5,112 bases of DNA from an uncultured Corynebacterium sp. Its GTDB lineage: Bacteria; Actinomycetota; Actinomycetes; Mycobacteriales; Mycobacteriaceae. Positions 1 through 5,112 of this stretch are shown here, in pieces (the first letter of the stretch is position 1; every line of letters starts with the position of its first letter). The position numbers were made by a program, and so were the translations under genes. The notes under the pieces were generated by a model. The model was given only the letters and a program-made list of their open reading frames with translations, did not search any database and was not told the origin of the DNA. The DNA is taken from contig NZ_CALLDG010000170.1 of the NCBI RefSeq assembly GCF_937999985.1, positions 1 to 5,112 on the forward strand, given 5' to 3'.

Positions 1-884
1 CGGCCCGCCACCGCGTCCTTCGTCATCGGCGGTTCCGCCAGGCGGCCGAGTTCCTCCAAGGAAGCCTCCTTGTGCTCCACGCGCAGCTGGCCGGCCTGGG
101 CCAGGTGCTGGGGCACGTCGTTCTCCAGGATCTCCAGGGCGCGCTCTACGCGGGCTGCGGCGGCCACGGCGGCTCGCGCGCTGCGGCGCAGGTTGGCATC
201 GTCGAAGTTGGCCAGCCGGTTGGCCTTCGCCCGGTTCTCGCGGGTGCGGCGTTGCTTCTCCCAGACCTCGCGGGTCTCCTTGGCGCCCATGAGCATCAGC
301 AGCCGCCCGATCGAATCGCCGTCGCGGATGACCACGCGGTTAACTCCCCGGGCCTCCTTCGTCTTGGCCGTCACGTCGATGCGGCGGGCGGTTCCCACCA
401 GCGCCAGTGCGGCTTCGTTGGAGGGCGTCTTTACCTCCAGCGCCGAGGAGCGCCCCGGGTCGGTGATGTAGCCGTGGGCCAGGAAGGCGCCACGCCAGGC
501 CGCCACGCACTGTTCCTTGGTGCCGCCGATGATGAAGCGCGGCAGGCCGCGAACCGGGCGCCCCACCCGGTCAATCAGTTCGGTGCGGCGGGCCAACTCC
601 ATGCCGCCTTGGGTCCAGCGCAGAACGTGGCGCGGGCGGCGGCGCAGGTTACCCGCGCCGATGATCTGGTGCTCCGGCTCGATCTTGTACAGCTGCTCGA
701 CCATGTCGGTCAGGCGCCGGGCGGTCTCTGCCGAGTCGACCTCTGATTCCACCACGATCTTCTTGCCCACCAGGTGCAGGGCGGCCGTGTAGCGCAGCAG
801 GCTGGCGACCTCGGCGGTCATCTCGTCGTGGCGGGTCACCAGAACTCGGTTTAGCTCTGCCTTCACATCGGCCGTCAGTGCCAC
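1..884 (-). CDS. whiA: WhiA-family transcriptional regulator, C-terminus cut off by the window edge
   Basis: WhiA is a DNA-binding regulator of cell division and, in Streptomyces, sporulation. I translated 294 codons without interruption. The family is usually about 325-330 residues, so about 30 are missing past the left edge. The protein begins (M)ALTADVKAELNRVL, typical of the family. Residues 1-120 form the N-terminal domain. A LAGLIDADG-endonuclease-like region follows, with WRGAFLAHGYITDPG at 130-144; in WhiA this fold is known to have lost nuclease activity. The C-terminal helix-turn-helix region starts before residue 215, and the visible end LEELGRLAEPPMTKDAVAG (276-294) is the signature of the last recognition helices. 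The start is GTG at 884-882, chosen because a good Shine-Dalgarno lies five bases upstream and the family N-terminus begins exactly there. It lies about 100 bases downstream of yvcK, as in other actinobacteria. Identity is firm; the rest of the C-terminus cannot be judged. Confidence 0.96.
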   Translation of the reverse strand, partial: MALTADVKAELNRVLVTRHDEMTAEVASLLRYTAALHLVGKKIVVESEVDSAETARRLTDMVEQLYKIEPEHQIIGAGNLRRRPRHVLRWTQGGMELARRTELIDRVGRPVRGLPRFIIGGTKEQCVAAWRGAFLAHGYITDPGRSSALEVKTPSNEAALALVGTARRIDVTAKTKEARGVNRVVIRDGDSIGRLLMLMGAKETREVWEKQRRTRENRAKANRLANFDDANLRRSARAAVAAAARVERALEILENDVPQHLAQAGQLRVEHKEASLEELGRLAEPPMTKDAVAG

Positions 885-889
885 GGGCT

Positions 890-896
890 TCCCTTC
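890..896 (-). promoter_or_regulatory. Ribosome binding site of whiA
   Basis: GAAGGGA on the minus strand, five bases before the GTG at 884. It decides the non-ATG start of whiA: no ATG in this frame between here and the upstream gene gives the conserved N-terminus. Confidence 0.75.
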
Positions 897-918
897 TTTT
901 GACTCTTTTGTTTCTTTG

Positions 919-923
919 GTGTC
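919..923 (-). promoter_or_regulatory. Candidate WhiA-binding GACAC motif upstream of whiA
   Basis: GACAC reads on the minus strand 35 bases before the whiA start, within AGAGACACCAAAG. GACAC is the core motif reported for WhiA in Streptomyces and for WhiA/WhcD-type regulation in Corynebacterium. A five-base match is expected often by chance, so only its position in the leader of the whiA gene makes it of note. Autoregulation is an inference. Confidence 0.3.
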
Positions 924-946
924 TCTTGTCCCGATTGGTCGTATGC

Positions 947-970
947 AATCAGTGCTCAAAGCATCTGATT
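947..970 (-). repeat. Bulged inverted repeat overlapping the candidate -10 box
   Basis: On the minus strand the outer arms are AATCAG and CTGATT and the inner arms are TGCT and AGCA, with one unpaired A on the 5' side and a TTG loop. This makes a ten-base-pair stem in 24 bases. No T-run follows, so it is not a standard terminator. It overlaps half of the TATAAT hexamer and the predicted start point. It could therefore be an operator-like dyad, or an RNA hairpin in the yvcK-whiA read-through transcript. Confidence 0.4.
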
Positions 971-973
971 ATA
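968..973 (-). promoter_or_regulatory. Candidate -10 box of an internal promoter for whiA
   Basis: TATAAT, a perfect -10 hexamer, reads on the minus strand ten bases after the yvcK stop codon, in the only AT-richer stretch of the window. At the expected -35 distance (about 991-996) the sequence is CGAGCG, which does not resemble TTGACA. Corynebacterial promoters often have a weak -35, so this does not exclude it. Transcription would start near 961, giving a leader of about 77 bases before the whiA GTG. Confidence 0.45.
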
Positions 974-975
974 GC

Positions 976-992
976 CGGGAAAACTATTCCCG
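976..992 (-). other. Short hairpin spanning the yvcK stop codon
   Basis: Minus-strand arms CGGGAA and TTCCCG flank a five-base loop TAGTT that contains the yvcK stop codon TAG. The stem is six base pairs, half GC. No T-tract follows, so it is a poor intrinsic terminator. It may only be a weak RNA structure at the gene end. Confidence 0.25.
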
Positions 993-1991
993 CTCGGGCA
1001 GGTCCTTCACGCCCCCGGATACCTCCTGCAACACGGCCGCCAGCTTCTGCGGGTTGTGTCGGTCGGTCCAGCGCCCCCGGTTGTCGTCCTCCCGCACGTC
1101 GCGGTAGATGACTTTGGCGCCGAGTGCCGCTGCGGCTCTATCGATATGACGCCGAGTACTGGCCACCGGCATCGTTGACAGATCGACGATGACAACGTCA
1201 ATCTGCAGGCTCGGGCAGTGCTGCCGCACCATGTGGATGTGGTGCTCCAGAGACATGCCGGCGGTTTCCCCTGGCTCCGGAACCAGGTTGAGCACCAGCG
1301 CCTTGACGGCGTTAGTCTGGTTCAGCGCGTCCACGATCTCCGGCACGAGCAGGTGCGGGATGACGCTCGAGAACCAGGAGCCCGGCCCCATTGAAACCAG
1401 GTCGGCGTTCAAAATGGCCTCCACGGCTTCCTTCGATGCCGGAGGGGCTTCCGGGTACAGCTTGACGCGTCGCACCTCGCCAAGGGTGGAGGCAACGGCC
1501 ACCTGGCCGCGGACGGCCACGACCTCGCGGGGATCCTCTTCCAGTCCCAGCACTTCTGCCTCGAGGTCCAGCGGCTCGTTACTCATAGGGATCACCCGCC
1601 CCTCGATGCCCAGTAGGCGACCGATCTCGTCGAGTGCGTCCATTTCGCTGCCCATCACCTGCGCCACGCCGGTGATCAGGAAGTTGCCGAGCGCGTGGCC
1701 CTTCAGCGCGCCGGAGCCGCCGAAGCGGTGCTGGAGGACTTCCTCCCACATGCGACCGCGCTCGTTGTCCCTGGTCAAAGCCGCCAGCGCCATGCGCAGA
1801 TCGCCCGGCGGAAGTGAGCCCAGCTCGCGGCGGATGCGGCCGGAAGAGCCGCCGTCGTCGGCAACTGTCACGATGGCGGAAACGTAGTCGGCGATGGTGC
1901 GCGCCGAACGCAGCGTGTTGAACAGCCCGTGCCCGCCGCCGAGGCAGGCGATATTCGCAATCGGTTTGCCGGGCTTCTCGGAAGTACTCAT
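984..1991 (-). CDS. yvcK: YvcK family CofD-like protein (gluconeogenesis factor / CuvA)
   Basis: The protein is 335 residues, typical for YvcK. The family shares the fold of 2-phospho-L-lactate transferase CofD. It is needed for growth on gluconeogenic carbon sources and for normal cell-wall synthesis and shape; the Bacillus protein binds UDP-sugars. Visible motifs in order: LGGGHGL (17-23), VADDGGSSGRIRRELG (43-58), PPGDLRMAL (61-69), GGSGALKGHALGNFLI (91-106), PMSNEPLDLEAE (135-146), GPGSWFSSVIPHL (202-214), NLVPEPGETAGMS (235-247) and DNRGRWTDRHNPQKLA (303-318). All are expected ligand-site or core motifs and none is broken. The ATG at 1991 is supported by GGAG seven bases upstream. It starts 21 bases after the rapZ stop, so translation in one transcript is likely. 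Actinobacterial homologues (CuvA) are phosphorylated by the PASTA kinase PknB; no site can be assigned here. A true CofD of coenzyme F420 synthesis is unlikely given the neighbours rapZ and whiA. Confidence 0.96.
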   Translation of the reverse strand: MSTSEKPGKPIANIACLGGGHGLFNTLRSARTIADYVSAIVTVADDGGSSGRIRRELGSLPPGDLRMALAALTRDNERGRMWEEVLQHRFGGSGALKGHALGNFLITGVAQVMGSEMDALDEIGRLLGIEGRVIPMSNEPLDLEAEVLGLEEDPREVVAVRGQVAVASTLGEVRRVKLYPEAPPASKEAVEAILNADLVSMGPGSWFSSVIPHLLVPEIVDALNQTNAVKALVLNLVPEPGETAGMSLEHHIHMVRQHCPSLQIDVVIVDLSTMPVASTRRHIDRAAAALGAKVIYRDVREDDNRGRWTDRHNPQKLAAVLQEVSGGVKDLPERE

Positions 1992-1998
1992 GGTTGGT

Positions 1999-2002
1999 CT
2001 CC
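1999..2002 (-). promoter_or_regulatory. Ribosome binding site of yvcK
   Basis: GGAG on the minus strand, seven bases before the ATG at 1991, in the 21-base gap between rapZ and yvcK. It fixes the start, giving a 16-residue lead-in before the LGGGHGL motif. Confidence 0.65.
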
Positions 2003-2012
2003 GGCCCCTTTC

Positions 2013-2888
2013 CTATCGTTCCAGGTCCCGGTGGGACAGGTTCACCAGCACGCCGTCGTCGGCCAGGCGGCGGGTCAGCTCCTCGACAATTGCCACGCTG
2101 CGGTGGTGGCCACCCGTGCAGCCGATGGCCACGGAGACGAAGAACTTGCCCTCTTTGCGGTAGCCCGGCAGCACAGAATGGATGAGCCCGACGACGTGGT
2201 CAAGGAACTCTTCCGCGCCTGGCTGAGACAGCACAAAGTCGGAGACGGGGGCGTCAATACCTCTAAAGGGCCGCAGCTCCGGATCCCAATAAGGGTTCGG
2301 CAAAAAGCGAGCATCCAGCAACATGTCGATGTCCTTCGGCGGACCGTGCTTGAAGCCGAAGCTCTGGACGTTGATGCGCACACTCGAGTGGTCGGCGGCG
2401 GCGAAGAACTTCTCCAGTTCGCGGCGCAGATCGTGGATGCTGCGGTTAGTCGTGTCCAACACAATGTCAGCGCGCTCGCGGATGCTGGTCAGCATCTCGC
2501 GCTCGCGGTCGATGCCGTCCTGCAACGTGCCTTTCTGTTGCAGCGGGTGGGTGCGGCGGACCGCGTCGAAGCGGGCGATCAGCGCCTCGTCGGTGGCATC
2601 CAGGTACAGCACCGTCGGGCGCCGACCCCCGGTGTGCAGGTCGTGCAGCACGCTGGTGAGGTTGCCGGCGAAGTCTCGGGAGCGAACGTCGGTGACGATG
2701 GCCAGCTTCTCGATCGGCGAATCCTCAGAGAAACTGAGCTCGACCATGCGCACGATGAGCTCGGGCGGAAGGTTGTCTGCGACGTACCACCCGAGCTCCT
2801 CCAGGGCCGCGGCGGTGGTTCGGCGCCCGGCCCCAGACATGCCCGTAATAAGGATCAAACTGGGCTCTTGCTGCGTTGATGCGCTCAT
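2013..2888 (-). CDS. rapZ: RapZ/YvcJ family P-loop nucleotide-binding protein
   Basis: The protein is 291 residues from the preferred start, matching the family (about 284-290). RapZ in E. coli is an RNase adapter that controls glucosamine-6-phosphate synthase through small RNAs. The Bacillus homologue YvcJ hydrolyses nucleotides and affects competence. No small-RNA partner is known to me in actinobacteria, so the precise role here is unknown. Motifs: Walker A GMSGAGRRT (16-24), ADNLPPEL (37-44), TDVRSRDF (66-73), YLDATDEALIARF (95-107), RRTHPL (111-116), then the C-terminal domain with FGFKHGPPKDIDMLLDARFL (177-196), PNPYWDPELR (198-207), IGCTGGHHRSV (255-265) and LSHRD (284-288). The start at 2888 is preferred over the ATG at 2909: it has AGGA eight bases upstream, while the upstream ATG has no Shine-Dalgarno, lies inside uvrC and adds seven unconserved residues. 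It lies between uvrC and yvcK, the usual actinobacterial order. Confidence 0.96.
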   Translation of the reverse strand: MSASTQQEPSLILITGMSGAGRRTTAAALEELGWYVADNLPPELIVRMVELSFSEDSPIEKLAIVTDVRSRDFAGNLTSVLHDLHTGGRRPTVLYLDATDEALIARFDAVRRTHPLQQKGTLQDGIDREREMLTSIRERADIVLDTTNRSIHDLRRELEKFFAAADHSSVRINVQSFGFKHGPPKDIDMLLDARFLPNPYWDPELRPFRGIDAPVSDFVLSQPGAEEFLDHVVGLIHSVLPGYRKEGKFFVSVAIGCTGGHHRSVAIVEELTRRLADDGVLVNLSHRDLER

Positions 2889-2896
2889 GTCCCCGA

Positions 2897-2900
2897 TCCT
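2897..2900 (-). promoter_or_regulatory. Ribosome binding site deciding the rapZ start
   Basis: AGGA on the minus strand, eight bases before the ATG at 2888. It overlaps the uvrC stop codon TAG (2901-2899), so ribosomes ending on uvrC sit on the rapZ initiation site. A GGGGA lies still closer to the ATG. Confidence 0.55.
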
Positions 2901-4662
2901 ACCCAGCATTCAGCGCGTCGTGAATGAGTTGCGCCAACTTGGGGCCAAAGCCCGGCAGCGCGGCAATGTCCTCCACGCTGGCTTCCTTGACCCTCGCCAC
3001 CGAGCCAAACTCTTTGACCAGCTGCTTGCGGCGCTTCGGCCCCAGCCCCGGAATGTCGTCCAGTTTGCTTCGGCGCATGCGCGCGCTGCGCTGCTGGCGG
3101 TGGAAAGTGATGGCGAATCGGTGCGCCTCGTCGCGCAGATTCTGCACCAGATACAGCGCGGGAGAGTTGCGGGGCACGATGATCGGATACTCCTCCCCCG
3201 GCACCCAGATTTCCTCCAGGCGCTTGGCGATGCCCACCAGGGTGACGTCGTTCACGCCTAACTCGTCGAGCACCTCCTGGGCGGCGTTTACCTGCGGCAG
3301 GCCGCCGTCCACGATGAATAGCTGCGGCGGGTAGGCGAACTTGCGCTTCTCGACTGTTGGGTCCGTGCCTTCCGGGGCGCTGTCTTCCAGCTCCGTCTCG
3401 CCTTCCAGCAGATCGCCAGCATCGTCGCCCGCGGGCACCGCGGACTTATCCTGCTGATAGCGCTTGAAGCGGCGGCGCACGACCTCCGCGATGCTGGCGA
3501 CGTCGTCGGAGTGCCCATCTCCCGCCGCGTCGCGGATCTTGTACCGGCGGTAATCGGACTTCTTCGGCAGGCCGTCCTCGAAGACCACCAGACTGGCCAC
3601 CACGTCTGTGCCCTGGATGTGCGAGATGTCGGTGCACTCGATGCGCAGCGGGGATTCGTCCATCCACAGCGCCTCCTGCAGCTCCTTAAGCGCCGCCGAG
3701 CGGGCTGTGATGTCTCCCGCACGCTTCAGCTTGTGCTGTGCCAGCGCCTGGGTGGCATTGGTCTCCGCGGTGGTCATAAGCGTCTTCTTGTCGCCGCGCT
3801 GCGGCACACGGATCTGCACGTTGGAGCCGCGGAGGCTCGTCAGCCACGCTGCCAGGTCGTCGGAATCCTCCGGCATCGCGTGAACCAGGATCTCGCGGGG
3901 CACGGGCGTGACCTGCACGTCGCCCACCAGGTCTCCCAGATCCTGTGCGGCAGCCGGGTTGATGGCGCGCGCCAGGTCACGGTCCACCTCCGGGCCGGAG
4001 GCGCCTCCCACCTGGGTCTCCGTCGCCTTCGCCAGCTCCGCCGTCTCGCCATAGAACTGGGTGATGAAGTCCGCGACCAGCTTCTCCTCGCTCAAGTCCT
4101 CGCGCTCGACCACCCAGCCGCGCTGGCCGTGAATGCGGCCGCCGCGGACGTGGAAAATCTGAACTGCGGCCTCCAGCTCGTCCGCCACGAAAGCGATCAG
4201 GTCGGCATCCGTGTTGTCGGAGAACACCACCGCCTGCCGCTCCATGGATTTCTGCATGGCCTGCAGCTGGTCGCGTAAGGACGCGGCGCGTTCAAAGTCC
4301 AGGTTTTCGCTGGCCTGCTCCATCTCCTTGCGCACCCTGCGCAGCACGGGTTCCGTGTTCCCCGCCAGGAAGCTGGAGAACTGGTCCACCAGAGCACGGT
4401 GACCCTCCGGGGTGATCTTGCCTACGCACGGGGCGCTGCAGCGATCGATGTAGCCCAGTAGGCAGGGTCTTCCCAATGCTTCGTGACGCCTATACACCCC
4501 GGCCGAGCAGGTTCTGATCGGAAACACGCGCGTCAGCGACTCGAGGGTCTCCCGGATAGCCCATGCCTTGGGGTATGGGCCGAAGTAGCGCACGCCCTTG
4601 CGCCGGGGCCCGCGGTACATGAATGCGCGCGGGATCTGCTCCTTCACACTGATCGCCAGCAT
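2899..4662 (-). CDS. uvrC: UvrC, large C-terminal part (UVR, RNase H-like nuclease and HhH domains)
   Basis: These 587 codons carry everything in UvrC after the first nuclease domain, the part that makes the 5' incision in nucleotide excision repair. Domains in order: a four-cysteine segment (C52, C67, C75, C79) matching the Cys set that holds an Fe-S cluster in E. coli UvrC; a UVR motif binding UvrB (about 105-140, ENLDFERAASLRDQL); and an RNase H-like endonuclease with the presumed catalytic residues D345 in TDISHIQG, D452 in IVDGG and H514 in RDEAHRF. It ends with tandem helix-hairpin-helix DNA-binding motifs (534-583, IPGLGPKRRKQLV and LPGFGPKLAQLI). Two segments, at about 206-253 and 403-440, look longer than in UvrC of other phyla; the second is strongly acidic. 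The ATG at 4662 is three bases after the premature TAA, with no clear Shine-Dalgarno, so expression would rely on reinitiation. Without the GIY-YIG half it could not make the 3' cut alone. Confidence 0.9.
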   Translation of the reverse strand: MLAISVKEQIPRAFMYRGPRRKGVRYFGPYPKAWAIRETLESLTRVFPIRTCSAGVYRRHEALGRPCLLGYIDRCSAPCVGKITPEGHRALVDQFSSFLAGNTEPVLRRVRKEMEQASENLDFERAASLRDQLQAMQKSMERQAVVFSDNTDADLIAFVADELEAAVQIFHVRGGRIHGQRGWVVEREDLSEEKLVADFITQFYGETAELAKATETQVGGASGPEVDRDLARAINPAAAQDLGDLVGDVQVTPVPREILVHAMPEDSDDLAAWLTSLRGSNVQIRVPQRGDKKTLMTTAETNATQALAQHKLKRAGDITARSAALKELQEALWMDESPLRIECTDISHIQGTDVVASLVVFEDGLPKKSDYRRYKIRDAAGDGHSDDVASIAEVVRRRFKRYQQDKSAVPAGDDAGDLLEGETELEDSAPEGTDPTVEKRKFAYPPQLFIVDGGLPQVNAAQEVLDELGVNDVTLVGIAKRLEEIWVPGEEYPIIVPRNSPALYLVQNLRDEAHRFAITFHRQQRSARMRRSKLDDIPGLGPKRRKQLVKEFGSVARVKEASVEDIAALPGFGPKLAQLIHDALNAG

Positions 4663-4665
4663 GGG

Positions 4666-4971
4666 TTAGGTCTTATCGTCCCGGTACATCACGTTGAACC
4701 GGGGGTTAAAGCGCTTGATCCAGGTGTACTCCAGGTTCAGGGCTTCAAGCTCGCTGGAAACCACCGTCCACTGCACGTGGTTGGCGGACTGCACCATCGC
4801 GCGGGTGCGCGGGTGCAGCTGGTCGAGATCCTGGAAATAGTTGGACAGCCGGGCGCGTAGGTTCTTGGCCTTGCCGACATAAATGACGCGCTCGTGGGCG
4901 TCCCGAAAGGTATAAACCCCCGGGTCGGTGGGGATGCTGCCGGGTTCGGGGCGGTAGGAAACGCTAGTCAT
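4666..4971 (-). CDS. uvrC: UvrC, N-terminal GIY-YIG nuclease domain ending at a premature TAA
   Basis: This 101-residue frame is the complete GIY-YIG domain of UvrC, which makes the 3' incision next to damaged DNA. Visible motifs: PGVYTFRD (17-24, the GIY element, Y20), VIYVGKAKNLRARLSNYF (29-46, the YIG element with Y31 and R39), SELEALNLEYTWIKRFNP (73-90, conserved Glu at 76 and 81), then RFNVMYRDDK (91-100). In Thermotoga UvrC the separately studied GIY-YIG domain is about the first 97 residues, so the stop falls directly after a foldable unit. The start ATG at 4971 overlaps the end of the upstream gene by eight bases and has no clear Shine-Dalgarno, suggesting translational coupling. The N-terminus (SYRPEPGSIPTDPGVY) matches actinobacterial UvrC, which supports this start. 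Alone the fragment lacks the UvrB-binding and HhH domains. Confidence 0.88.
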   Translation of the reverse strand: MTSVSYRPEPGSIPTDPGVYTFRDAHERVIYVGKAKNLRARLSNYFQDLDQLHPRTRAMVQSANHVQWTVVSSELEALNLEYTWIKRFNPRFNVMYRDDKT

Positions 4972-5112
4972 CGAAAGGCATGTAGCGGTCCTCCAGCTGG
5001 CGGAAGTCCTCTACACGCTGGGCGATCAGCTGCTTGTCGTAAATGTTCAGCGCCATCATCGGCACGAACTCGAAGTCTGGCAACTCCAAGCGTGCCCACT
5101 TGGCCTCTTGAG
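4964..5112 (-). CDS. C-terminal end of an unrecognised protein, 5' part outside the window
   Basis: An open frame enters at the right edge and ends at TAG (4966-4964), showing 48 complete codons. The visible tail includes KWARLELPDFEFVPMMAL, then NIYDKQLIAQRVEDFRQLED and the acidic end RYMPFDD. It looks like a soluble, charged, partly helical C-terminus with no membrane segment. I do not recognise the family. The eight-base overlap with uvrC, sharing ATGACTAG, and the same GC level argue that it is a real gene cotranscribed with uvrC. In related actinobacteria the genes upstream of uvrC include riboflavin-synthesis genes and small membrane or secreted proteins, but nothing here identifies either. 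Confidence 0.65.
   Translation of the reverse strand, partial: QEAKWARLELPDFEFVPMMALNIYDKQLIAQRVEDFRQLEDRYMPFDD

Larger units (their letters stand above)
2899..4971 (-). pseudogene. uvrC: uvrC interrupted by an in-frame TAA at codon 102 (whole locus)
   Basis: The two open frames 4971-4666 and 4662-2899 are in the same reading frame and join to an ordinary UvrC of 690 residues. They are separated only by TAA (4668-4666) and one CCC codon. Intact UvrC proteins read MYRDDK(S/T)YP(M/Y) here, so the stop replaces the conserved Tyr codon, and TAC to TAA is a single base change. No frameshift, deletion or insertion is involved, and every other expected domain is present. The locus can be read as a fresh nonsense pseudogene, as a base-call error, or as a gene now making two polypeptides. 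The two halves are described separately. Loss of UvrC would make the cell sensitive to UV and bulky adducts. Confidence 0.85.

Noticed and set aside
1..884. WhiA as a truncated pseudogene
   Set aside because: The frame is open to the very edge of the window and the missing length fits the remaining C-terminus, so the truncation is due to the window boundary.
649..948. Minus-strand ATG frame crossing the yvcK-whiA gap
   Set aside because: It is an out-of-frame reading of the whiA 5' end (Arg/Gly/Pro-rich). The real frame starts at GTG 884 and gives the conserved WhiA sequence.
976..992. Intrinsic terminator after yvcK
   Set aside because: The stem is only six base pairs and is followed by GCTATAATC rather than a run of T.
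984..1991. CofD of coenzyme F420 biosynthesis
   Set aside because: The neighbours rapZ and whiA and the motifs PMSNEPLDLEAE and GPGSWFSSVIP are those of the YvcK subgroup. No F420 genes are present.
1929..2879. Long plus-strand open frame opposite rapZ
   Set aside because: It is the antisense of a fully conserved RapZ in high-GC DNA, has low-complexity content and no recognisable family. The same applies to plus-strand frames at 2323-3261, 3511-4278, 1189-1887 and 72-746.
2889..2909. Upstream ATG of rapZ at 2909
   Set aside because: It lacks a ribosome binding site, lies inside the uvrC coding region and adds seven residues (MLGRIGD) not expected in the family. The ATG at 2888 has AGGA at a good distance.
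4655..4675. Frameshift as the cause of the split uvrC
   Set aside because: The distance between the two starts (4971 and 4662) is 309 bases, divisible by three, and the translation continues in the same frame on both sides. Only a stop codon separates the halves.

Overview
The window is high-GC DNA (about 60-65 % by eye). It carries one compact cluster, entirely on the minus strand, in the order [unrecognised gene end] - uvrC - rapZ - yvcK - whiA, read from right to left. This order is the well-known actinobacterial DNA-repair/cell-envelope/sporulation-regulator cluster. The protein features (a UvrC with acidic inserts, YvcK with NLVPEPGETAG, a GTG-started WhiA) and the absence of lipoprotein genes next to uvrC suggest a Corynebacterium or close relative within the Mycobacteriales. 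The species cannot be fixed from this sequence.

Layout, right to left. 5112-4964 is the last 48 codons of an unrecognised gene whose stop overlaps the uvrC start by 8 bases. 4971-2899 is uvrC, UvrABC excinuclease subunit C. It is interrupted at codon 102 by an in-frame TAA (4668-4666), exactly between the GIY-YIG nuclease domain and the rest of the protein. A new ATG lies three bases after that stop, and the following 587 codons are open and carry all expected motifs. 2888-2013 is rapZ (YvcJ family P-loop nucleotide-binding protein). 1991-984 is yvcK (CofD-like, gluconeogenesis factor/CuvA family). 983-885 is the only real intergenic gap, about 100 bases. It holds a perfect TATAAT -10 hexamer, a bulged inverted repeat overlapping it, and a GACAC sequence of the kind bound by WhiA. 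884-1 is whiA, running off the left edge about 30 residues short of its usual end.

The genes are so tightly packed (8-base overlap, then gaps of 10, 21 and about 99 bases) that uvrC, rapZ and yvcK are probably cotranscribed, with whiA both read through and possibly served by its own promoter. UvrC acts in nucleotide excision repair. RapZ, YvcK and WhiA are linked by context to amino-sugar/cell-wall metabolism and to division control.

No mobile element, CRISPR array, tRNA or rRNA was seen. I do not see an undescribed multi-gene system here. The one real anomaly is the split uvrC, which is a recent nonsense mutation, a sequencing error, or a functional two-piece UvrC.
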